A DNA stretch of 64,000 bases from Polyangium sp. 15x6 (GTDB taxonomy: Bacteria > Myxococcota_A > Polyangia > Polyangiales > Polyangiaceae). The translations under genes and the position numbers were made by a program. This document shows, in pieces, positions 8,901-15,466 of the stretch (position 1 is its first letter; each line of letters begins with the position of its first letter). The DNA lies in contig NZ_JASBQE010000014.1 of the NCBI RefSeq assembly GCF_029960785.1, forward strand, positions 118,477-182,476, written 5' to 3'. Below the pieces are notes generated by a model. That model searched no databases and was not told the origin of the DNA. It saw nothing but the letters and a program-made list of their open reading frames with translations.

Positions 8901-10306
8901 CGCCCACCTCCAGCGTGCGCCGCATAAGGCGTGACGAGGTCGCGTGGGAGCCGCTCGGCGCAGAGCACACCCCGCATTTCGGTCTGCTCCCAAAGCCGTC
9001 TTTTTACCCAACCGTCGTCCGGACGAACCAGGTGCGGCATGCCCCAGAAGGTGACGAGCTCGCTCCACGTCGCGTCGACCGCCGCCTCGAAGGAGTGACC
9101 CAGCGCCTTGCGGCGCCGGCCGAGGAAGGCGAGGAGCGCCTCGCGCGCCGCCTGGCTCGAGGCAGGGAGCGCCCGCACGCGGATCCACGACCTCCAGCCG
9201 TCGCTCTCCACGACGGGAAGCGCAGCCCACGTGGTCTCCGGACGATCCGAGCGCCCGAGCAACTTCGACAAGAGCGCACCCTCGGCGCGCACGGGAATGC
9301 CGTCGAGCGAGGTGGCCGGCGCGGGCTCGAGCCCGGCTTGGCTCACGAGCGCGGCCGTACCCGCCGATGCCCAATCGCCGAGCAGCTCTGCGATCCGCGT
9401 TTCGAGGTGCGCCGCGCGCTTCGTGGTGACGGTATCCCGGTATGCGCGGCGCGTTCGCAGGAATGCCTGCCACGCGATACTGCCGCCCGCAGCGCTGTCA
9501 GGGAGGCCCGCGATCACCAGGCAAACGTCGCGCATGGCGGGGGCTTCTCGCACCTCCCAGCTCGCCCCGGGCGTGCAGCGAGAGAGCCCTTCGAGGCCAG
9601 CGGGGGGAAGGTCCTCCTCACGCAATCCCATCGCTTGTGCACGCTCGTTCGGCGATAGCGCGAGCGCATCGTCGATGGAGCGGAGGGGCGCCGGGACGGA
9701 GACGGCTTCCATGGGTTTGCCGCGTTTCGCCGCCGCGTAGCCCGCTCCTTCCGCAGACGTACCCAGGAAACAGAGCGGCTCGGCGGCGAACCACAGGCGC
9801 GTCGAGCGAGAGCGCACGAATCGGCGGACGCCCGCGGCGAGCGCGGCGGCCCCCGCCTGCGTGAGGACAAATGCGGGCCACGCGGCCCTGTCGGGCGCAT
9901 GCAAGCGCCGCGCAGCAATGGGCGGAGGAACCTGCTCGAGGCGATAGGTCCCGAGGCCCGGATCGTACACCCACTGCTGCTGCACGAAGCCTGCCGGCGG
10001 ATACCAGCCTGCATCCTGGGCAGGGGGCGCGATCAACGATTTTGCCGCCAGCGCCTGGACGACCGACGGAGACACCTCCCAGCCGAGGCCGAGGTAGGTG
10101 CGGATGTCATCCGCGGTGGCTCGGCCCATGGCCTGGAAGAGCGCGAGGACCGCCCGATCCACGGGTGACAAGCGCTCTTCCACGATGAAATCAAGCGAAG
10201 CATCGACGTCGTAGCTCTGCAAGCGCCGCGTGAAGACCGCGATCGACTTGCTCTCCGCGTCGATGTCGCGGAGGAGAGCCCTCGGCTCCAGCGTCCCGTC
10301 CGTCAT
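8897..10306 (-). CDS. Winged-helix protein of unknown function in the helicase/PLD operon
   Basis: The 469-residue product is soluble and unrecognised. Residues about 47-95 (LSPVDRAVLALFQAMGRATA, then DDIRTYLGLGWEVSPSVVQALAAKSLI) read as a winged helix-turn-helix. A second block carries SRCTPGASWEVREAPAMRDV and a Trp-rich C-terminal region (TWSELVTFWGMPHLVRP). No catalytic signature was seen. It is coupled by ATGA overlaps to the helicase upstream (10303-10306) and the PLD gene downstream (8897-8900), so the three are made together, plausibly as one complex with this protein as the nucleic-acid-binding adaptor. That role is inference. Confidence 0.7.
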   Translation of the reverse strand: MTDGTLEPRALLRDIDAESKSIAVFTRRLQSYDVDASLDFIVEERLSPVDRAVLALFQAMGRATADDIRTYLGLGWEVSPSVVQALAAKSLIAPPAQDAGWYPPAGFVQQQWVYDPGLGTYRLEQVPPPIAARRLHAPDRAAWPAFVLTQAGAAALAAGVRRFVRSRSTRLWFAAEPLCFLGTSAEGAGYAAAKRGKPMEAVSVPAPLRSIDDALALSPNERAQAMGLREEDLPPAGLEGLSRCTPGASWEVREAPAMRDVCLVIAGLPDSAAGGSIAWQAFLRTRRAYRDTVTTKRAAHLETRIAELLGDWASAGTAALVSQAGLEPAPATSLDGIPVRAEGALLSKLLGRSDRPETTWAALPVVESDGWRSWIRVRALPASSQAAREALLAFLGRRRKALGHSFEAAVDATWSELVTFWGMPHLVRPDDGWVKRRLWEQTEMRGVLCAERLPRDLVTPYAAHAGGGR

Positions 10307-13128
10307 CGCGCCCCTCCTCTCCCCTTGCCCGCGATACGCTGGCCCCAGCCCTGCTTGTGCTCCGAGCTTTTGAAGAGCTCGACGAGGAGATCGCCATCGG
10401 GCCGCATCCCATTGCGCCGATGAACCAGCGTCGAGGTGTCGCCGATGAAGATCCGCTTGTAGCGTCCGCGGGTCGCCGCGACGTTCATGCGGTTGAAGTT
10501 GTTCACGTGGCCGCGAATGCCCTTGGGATTGCTCCGCGTCCCCGAGATCACCATGATGTCTTTTTCCTGGCCCTGGAACCTGTCGACCACGCTCACGTGC
10601 AGTTCGATGGGGGCGCCGCTGGCCGTGCGCCGCAGCGCCTGACCGCGCCAGCGTGGTCGGCCCGGCTCGTTCGGCGGGCGCGCGAGCAGGCGAGCGAGGG
10701 CGTCCCGAAGCTGCCGGGCCTGCTCGAAGTAAAAGGAGACCACGCCAATCTCGAGAGCCCGTGTTTGTCCGCGGTGGTCTTCACGGAAGCTGCGCTCGGC
10801 CCAGGCAATGCAATGCTCGACCGCCTCGACGGCGATGTCGACCTCGAGTGGATTGCTGTAGTTCCCCCCGACCCAATCGGTGTTGCGGGGATACTCGTAG
10901 CGATCCGCGGGAGGGCAAAACGCCGTGTCGATCCAGATCGACGGCTTTTCCAGGCTGGGGATCGGCATGACGAGGCGCCGCGTATCCGCGCCGGAGTGAT
11001 AACCATCCTCATCCGTGTACACGCAGCGCCCCGAGAACGCGGCAAGCTCCGGGAACATCCGGTGCTGCCAGTTCAATCGTACGCTTCGCGAGCGCGGCAA
11101 ACGTTGCAGAAACTCGAATGCGCTCGTCATCGCCACGTCCTGCATCTCGAGCAGCTCCGCGAGAAGGCGCGCGCGAGAGGCGAACAGGCCAGGCTCTTGG
11201 AGCGACATGTCGACGAGCTCGTCCGGCAGAACACCTCCTTCGGCATATTGCCTTGCCATATCCCGGAAACGATCGGCGTTCGCCGGCCCGCGAGAGAGCC
11301 CGTCGAGGACTTCATCGCTCTCGTCGAACACTCCTTCGAGCAGGTCACGAAATACCTTTTGCTTCCGTGCCTCGTCCGGATGCATCCGCTCCTCGAACTG
11401 GCGCCGCAACATGCCTGCGACGTACTTCATGCGGCCAGGTTCGAGGGCGAGTTCACTCCGCCCTTCGCCATCGGCTCGTTCGGCGCGCATGCGCGCGACG
11501 GCCGTGAGCTCGTCGATGTCGACGTAGGGCGCGAGCTGGAGGTGGTCGCCCACGAGCACCCACCGCTTCGCGCGGGTCGCCGGGACGAGCAGCTCCGTCA
11601 GCGTCGCTTTGCCCGCCTCGTCCATGATCATCACGTCGAACACCGGCTCCGGATCGCGGAACGCGCGGGTCATCGCGATCCCGATCGGCGTGGCGCAGAC
11701 CAGGTTCGCGTTGAGCAAGAGCAGATCGCCGAGCCCGTTCGCCCCGGCGATCTCGTCTCGAAACGCCTGCTGCACCGTCACCACCGCGTCGCGCGGATCG
11801 GCGCCCGCGAGCGACTGATCGAGCTCGCGCGCGAGCTGCGCCCGCAGCGAGGCCTCGCGTCGATGGACGACGAACTCGAGCAAGCGATCGTCGCTCACCT
11901 TCTCCGGATCACCGAGGCGGATCGCGACGATGCCCCGCTCTTTGCCGATGCGCTCGAGGACGTTGTCGAGGGCGACGTTCGTCGGCGCTACGAGCAGGAT
12001 CCGCTGCCCCTTCGCCACGAGCTGCCGCACGATCTCGCAGATTACCGTGGTCTTTCCCGTGCCCGGCGGGCCGTGCACGAGGCAGAGGTCCGTGCAGTCG
12101 AGCGCCATCGCGACGGCCTCGTGCTGCCGCATGTTCTCGGCGTTCGGTGCGCCGAGACGCGGAAAGCTCGCGCCGCTCGGCCGCAGATCGGGGAGCGCAT
12201 CGGGACGGCGAAGCACGTCGAGCAAGCGCAGGTAAGCATCGTGCTGGCCCTCCGCGAGCGCCGCGAGCGCCTCCAGCATGCGTCGGATGGGGGCCATGGA
12301 GTCGGCGATCCGGGCCGTACCCTGGTCGAGGACCTCCTCCTCGGGATCCCCCTCCTCCGTACTCAGGACGGCCTGCTCGTCGTCGAGCCCGGCGACCTCG
12401 ACGTAGCGGAGTTTGCCCGCGTGCGTGGGTATCTCGATGCGCGTACGCGGCCGACCGAACGCGGCGGGCCACCGCTCGCCCTCCACGACGAGACGCAAGG
12501 GAACACGCGAGACGAGCTGGTAGCGCGCCTCGGGTCGTACTTGCTGGCCGTGGTCGCGTAGCGCTTCGAGATACCGCCGATAGCGCAGGAGGAAGGTTCG
12601 ATCGGCCTCGTGCTCGCGGCTGAGATCCGGCATGACGCGACGCAGCCGGAGCTGGACCGCGACCTGGCGCAGGACGGCCGCGGGATCGAACGACGGCACG
12701 GTCGCGACGCGATATCGGGCGATGAGCAAAAGCCCGTGCGTGGACGTTGCCCGTTGCGCCTGGGCGGCATGGACCACGAGAAAACATCCCTGCGCCGGCT
12801 TCAGAATGAAGAGAAAGCCGGAAGCTTCGAGGAGGAGCGCATACCCCTCGGGGACGGCGCCGGTCCCCTGCGTGACCAGCGGATCGAGCGGAGCCTGCCC
12901 GCGATGATCCCGGAGCTGCACGGCGGCGACGACATCCCCCGCATTGAGGAGCGCGTCGGCCGAGACCCCGACTTCGGCGAGGACGCTGCGAGCTCGATCG
13001 GTGAGGGCGAGCGGAATCTCGACGTCGATCCGCAACGTGCCTGCGAGGCCGACGCGGAAAGGCCCCTGGAGCGCGGGGAGCGCGAGCCCCTGCGACGCGG
13101 CGTATCGGATGATTCGGTGGGTCAACAT
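10303..13128 (-). CDS. Superfamily 1 (UPF1/DNA2-like) helicase
   Basis: The 941-residue product has an N-terminal region (1 to about 330) without known motifs, then an SF1 helicase core. Motif I is VHGPPGTGKTT (about 354-364) and Ia is LLVAPTNVALDNV. Motif II is VMIMDEAGKATL, motif III WVLVGDHLQLAP, motif V VVDRFQGQEKDIMVISGTRS and motif VI FNRMNVAATRGR. The order and the GDxxQL and VDxFQGxE signatures match the UPF1/DNA2/Nam7 group, which translocates 5' to 3' on RNA or DNA. Motif II ends DEAG rather than DEAS. About 250 residues are inserted between motifs III and IV. The ATG at 13128 overlaps the upstream small gene by 7 bases, and the stop overlaps the winged-helix gene by 4. Confidence 0.9.
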   Translation of the reverse strand: MLTHRIIRYAASQGLALPALQGPFRVGLAGTLRIDVEIPLALTDRARSVLAEVGVSADALLNAGDVVAAVQLRDHRGQAPLDPLVTQGTGAVPEGYALLLEASGFLFILKPAQGCFLVVHAAQAQRATSTHGLLLIARYRVATVPSFDPAAVLRQVAVQLRLRRVMPDLSREHEADRTFLLRYRRYLEALRDHGQQVRPEARYQLVSRVPLRLVVEGERWPAAFGRPRTRIEIPTHAGKLRYVEVAGLDDEQAVLSTEEGDPEEEVLDQGTARIADSMAPIRRMLEALAALAEGQHDAYLRLLDVLRRPDALPDLRPSGASFPRLGAPNAENMRQHEAVAMALDCTDLCLVHGPPGTGKTTVICEIVRQLVAKGQRILLVAPTNVALDNVLERIGKERGIVAIRLGDPEKVSDDRLLEFVVHRREASLRAQLARELDQSLAGADPRDAVVTVQQAFRDEIAGANGLGDLLLLNANLVCATPIGIAMTRAFRDPEPVFDVMIMDEAGKATLTELLVPATRAKRWVLVGDHLQLAPYVDIDELTAVARMRAERADGEGRSELALEPGRMKYVAGMLRRQFEERMHPDEARKQKVFRDLLEGVFDESDEVLDGLSRGPANADRFRDMARQYAEGGVLPDELVDMSLQEPGLFASRARLLAELLEMQDVAMTSAFEFLQRLPRSRSVRLNWQHRMFPELAAFSGRCVYTDEDGYHSGADTRRLVMPIPSLEKPSIWIDTAFCPPADRYEYPRNTDWVGGNYSNPLEVDIAVEAVEHCIAWAERSFREDHRGQTRALEIGVVSFYFEQARQLRDALARLLARPPNEPGRPRWRGQALRRTASGAPIELHVSVVDRFQGQEKDIMVISGTRSNPKGIRGHVNNFNRMNVAATRGRYKRIFIGDTSTLVHRRNGMRPDGDLLVELFKSSEHKQGWGQRIAGKGRGGAR

Positions 13129-13580
13129 GCCGGCGTCCCTCCCCCGGAGCTGAACACGAACGACGGGTCGCAGGGCTCATCAACCATGAGCGGCGTGCGT
13201 TCCCCCGAGAGGTTCGTCATCTTGCCACGAGCGCGGCCCGAACGGACCCAGCGAGCGAGCCGCTGCTCCCGAGTCAGGCGCAGCTTGGGCTTTCGGCGCA
13301 GCTTGCGAGTGGCGTCAAAGCGGCGATAACACGTGAGGGGCGTCCCATCGTCGGAGAGGAGGAGGATCCAGCCGCGGGCACGACGAGCGAGGTCGGTGCC
13401 TTGCAGTTCGATGGGCAGACGACGCTCGAGGACGACGAGGTGTGTCGCGCCGCGGGCTCGAAACTCGACCGCGTAGGTCAGGATGAAGTCGCGCAAGTCG
13501 GCGCGAAGGCCGCGCTCGGCACAGCGGAGCCAAAAGTGATGCCGCGCGGTCGCGATGGTCGAAGAAGCGATGGTGTCCAT
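13122..13580 (-). CDS. Small basic protein, possibly DUF4258-like; first gene of the sigma-54 operon
   Basis: The start was chosen at the ATG at 13580-13578. It has a GGAGG Shine-Dalgarno at 13587-13591 and lies 24 bases after a sigma-54 promoter; earlier in-frame starts would lie inside or ahead of that promoter. The 152-residue product begins MDTIASSTIATARHHFWLRC. It contains alternating strands (THLVVLERRLPIEL; GWILLLSDDGTPLTCYRR) and then a very basic segment (LRRKPKLRLTREQRLARWVR). The early His/Arg pattern and strand arrangement recall DUF4258 and BrnT-like small domains, but this is a weak resemblance. It overlaps the helicase start by 7 bases. Confidence 0.6.
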   Translation of the reverse strand: MDTIASSTIATARHHFWLRCAERGLRADLRDFILTYAVEFRARGATHLVVLERRLPIELQGTDLARRARGWILLLSDDGTPLTCYRRFDATRKLRRKPKLRLTREQRLARWVRSGRARGKMTNLSGERTPLMVDEPCDPSFVFSSGGGTPAC

Positions 13581-13603
13581 GGCGAACCTCCGCGCGGTCT
13601 CGG

Positions 13604-13619
13604 TGCATGAGACGTGCCC
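13604..13619 (-). promoter_or_regulatory. Sigma-54 (RpoN) promoter of the helicase/PLD/CARF operon
   Basis: The minus strand reads GGGCACG-TCTC-ATGCA from 13619 to 13604. The sigma-54 consensus is TGGCACG-N4-TTGCA. The GG (13618-13617) and GC (13606-13605) dinucleotides have the required spacing, and only the first base and the first T of the -12 box differ. Transcription would start near 13593, leaving about 13 leader bases that still contain the GGAGG ribosome-binding site of the first gene. The last but one gene of the operon is itself a sigma-54 activator, which independently supports this site. Confidence 0.65.
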
Positions 13620-13768
13620 ATGGGACAGACCTGCGGAAATCGCTATAAATCGAGGTCCCAAGGCACGAACTCCGGGCAAGACCGTGCCTGCTCGGGCGCG
13701 TTCTTGCCCGCCGCGGCTTGCGAGGGCCGGGGACGCGATGATCGCGAACACCCCGAGGGTGCGTGGTG

Positions 13769-13783
13769 CTGATCGAGGATCAG
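13769..13783. promoter_or_regulatory. Candidate upstream activator site (inverted repeat)
   Basis: CTGATC-GAG-GATCAG is a perfect 6-base inverted repeat with a 3-base centre. It lies about 175-190 bases upstream of the predicted sigma-54 start site. Enhancer-binding activators normally bind dyads 100-200 bases upstream, so the position fits the RtcR-like protein. Short palindromes arise by chance, so this is only suggestive. Confidence 0.25.
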
Positions 13784-13848
13784 GCGCTTGATGCGCGTCG
13801 ACGCCACCGCCGAGGCGACGCGCAGGAATGCAAACCTGCTGATAGAAC

Positions 13849-13864
13849 GCTGAGCGCGCTCAGC
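13849..13864. repeat. 16-base perfect palindrome over a stop codon
   Basis: GCTGAGCGCGCTCAGC reads the same on both strands and spans the TGA (13862-13860) of the 362-residue gene. It could form a stem in the transcript and act as a weak terminator, but no T-run follows. It also sits at the upstream edge of the sigma-54 operon control region. Its function is unknown. Confidence 0.3.
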
Positions 13865-14948
13865 GCGCGAAAAACTTCCGATAGAGCTGTTGCCACTCCT
13901 GATATAGCCTCGGCTCCTGGCGCAGGCGCTCTTTCCACGCCTCGTCGACGGCCGTCCGTTTTTCGAGCGAAGCGAGCCCGTATCGCGCGAAAATCTGCTC
14001 GGCGTCTCTGGGAAAGCGGGCGAGCTCCGCGCACAAGGATGCGTGCGCCTCGAGCGTGAGCGAATGGGCTCCCGCCACGGGAGCGAGCGTGGGGAGGCGT
14101 GCGTCATCCTCGTCCGCGGCTCCGTTTGCGTCCTGCGTCGACGCGAAGGGAAGCATGGGACCGCGAGGGACGAGGGGCGCTCCGAGCATCGTCATCCCGG
14201 CCAGGTCCGCGCCTTCGAGATCGGTTCGACGCTCCGGGGGCGATGCAGCGGCGCGGGCGAACGTCGCCTTTTCATGAAGATGGTCCTCGTCGTCGTCCCG
14301 ATGCTGCTCGAATGGCAGCGCAGGCCGCGCCGGAATCAAACCTGGAGCGAGCGTGGTCGCACCCACCTCCTCCGCGCTGTCATCGTACATTGTCTCCGCG
14401 AGCCGATCCCGGACGGGCCGTGCGTTCGTCGTCGGGAACGACGGCGCGGCCGTTCGTTCGAGTGGCGCGGCGCCTGGCTGGAAAGGGAGCACCTTCGGAG
14501 GGAGGTCCTGCACGATGGGTGGCAGCGTCGCCTCGAGGTCGGTGTCCGCCGGCAAACGAGCGATCCAGGCAATACGGGAGAGATCCACGGATGCCACGGC
14601 GAGGAGGGGTTTTTCCTCGGGGGGCGTGGAAACCGGGTCAGGCACGCGCGGCAGGGTGGGAGGGACGCCGGGGCTCGCGGCAGGCGCTTCGGTCCGGTGC
14701 TTCTCGGCTCCTGCGAGGGCGCTTTGACGATCGAGGAACGCTTGCGTGTAGCGGTTCGTCAATTCGAACCGCCCGCGCTCGAGTTCTGCGCTCATTTTCT
14801 GCAGCCAGTTGCGCTGCTCGGCTGTCCAGGCGTCCATGCTGACGCCGGCGCGCGCAAGCACCTCGTCACGTAGCCTGCCGGCCTCCATCTCGGCGCGGAT
14901 TTCCGCGTAGCGCTCGATGGTCAGGGACGCGCTGCTCATCGGGATCAT
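13860..14948 (-). CDS. Protein with two terminal copies of a small helical domain (T6SS-neighbouring)
   Basis: The 362-residue product has helical modules at both ends joined by a disordered Pro/Glu/Asp-rich middle. The N-terminal module (about 7-80) contains RDEVLARAGVSMDAWTAEQ followed by W-L-x-K-M. The C-terminal module (about 295-362) contains CAELARFPRDAEQIFARYGL and ends EWQQLYRKFFAR. The same module occurs twice in the adjacent 141-residue gene. The linker repeats phrases such as LPPIVQDLPPKVLPFQPGAAPLE and a proline-bounded LP[FW]E pattern. I do not recognise the family. Proteins like this are frequent near type VI genes in myxobacteria as I recall, which fits the downstream vgrG cluster. 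An ATG at 14939 is an equally good start. Stop overlaps a palindrome. Confidence 0.6.
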   Translation of the reverse strand: MIPMSSASLTIERYAEIRAEMEAGRLRDEVLARAGVSMDAWTAEQRNWLQKMSAELERGRFELTNRYTQAFLDRQSALAGAEKHRTEAPAASPGVPPTLPRVPDPVSTPPEEKPLLAVASVDLSRIAWIARLPADTDLEATLPPIVQDLPPKVLPFQPGAAPLERTAAPSFPTTNARPVRDRLAETMYDDSAEEVGATTLAPGLIPARPALPFEQHRDDDEDHLHEKATFARAAASPPERRTDLEGADLAGMTMLGAPLVPRGPMLPFASTQDANGAADEDDARLPTLAPVAGAHSLTLEAHASLCAELARFPRDAEQIFARYGLASLEKRTAVDEAWKERLRQEPRLYQEWQQLYRKFFAR

Positions 14949-14990
14949 GATACCGGGTACGCGCTGCGAAGTCAGGAGGGATCGCGGGGC

Positions 14991-15416
14991 TCACGCATCG
15001 CCGCGCAGGGCTGCTTGGAAGCGACGCTCCTCGGCCGGATCCTCGGTCATCCGCCGGCTCCAGTGCTCGCTACTCCGGACGTAGTCCGCGAGCGTGACAC
15101 CCACCTTGGCGAGTGCGGCCTGAATGTCGCCCGTGGCCTGCAAAAGACGTGTGATCCTGGCGAATTGTTCGAGCGGGATCGGAGGCGCGAGCGCGCGCTG
15201 GGCGGCCTCGTAGGCGGCGGTGTACGCTGCAAGCAAGGCGGGGACGCCCTCCTCCTCCTCGGCCAAGGCCTCGGAGAGGCGCTCCTGCCAATGGGCGTCG
15301 ATCGCTTCCCAGCGCTCCTCCGAGAGGCCACGCCGCGCGAGCACCTCGTCACGCGTGTCCACAGCCGCGGCGAGCTCGGCCATCAACGTCGCATACGCTT
15401 GGAGGTCGAGGTCCAT
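14991..15416 (-). CDS. Small helical protein related to the neighbouring 362-residue protein
   Basis: The 141-residue product is almost entirely predicted helix, with two copies of the module seen in the downstream gene. The first has YATLMAELAAAVDTRDEVLA, RGLSEERW and WQERLSEAL. The second has FARITRLLQATGDIQAALAK and SEHWSRRM. The shared pattern is an acidic helix, then [RD]-x-x-L-A-[RK]-x-G-[LV]-[ST], then a Trp-centred helix. The gene is probably co-transcribed with the 362-residue gene (42-base gap) and is divergent from the HEAT-like gene, with a 50-base shared promoter region. Function unknown. Confidence 0.6.
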   Translation of the reverse strand: MDLDLQAYATLMAELAAAVDTRDEVLARRGLSEERWEAIDAHWQERLSEALAEEEEGVPALLAAYTAAYEAAQRALAPPIPLEQFARITRLLQATGDIQAALAKVGVTLADYVRSSEHWSRRMTEDPAEERRFQAALRGDA

Positions 15417-15466
15417 GCAAGGATCCTACTCGTGCGCGGGAAAAAAAGCGGGTAAAACGAGCAGGC

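Noticed and set aside
7326..9473. A longer version of the PLD protein starting at 9473
   Set aside because: The additional N-terminus overlaps the winged-helix gene in another frame and is Arg/Ala-rich noise; the ATGA overlap at 8897-8900 gives a better start.
10357..12561. A 734-codon open frame on the plus strand
   Set aside because: It is the antisense of the helicase motifs and has no family resemblance.
5402..13580. DISARM defence system
   Set aside because: Helicase and PLD genes recall drmA and drmC, but there is no methyltransferase or DUF1998 gene and the helicase is of the UPF1-type SF1 group.
13581..13751. A longer first operon gene starting at 13751
   Set aside because: It would place the sigma-54 promoter inside the coding region, and the extra residues look non-coding; the ATG at 13580 has a good ribosome site.
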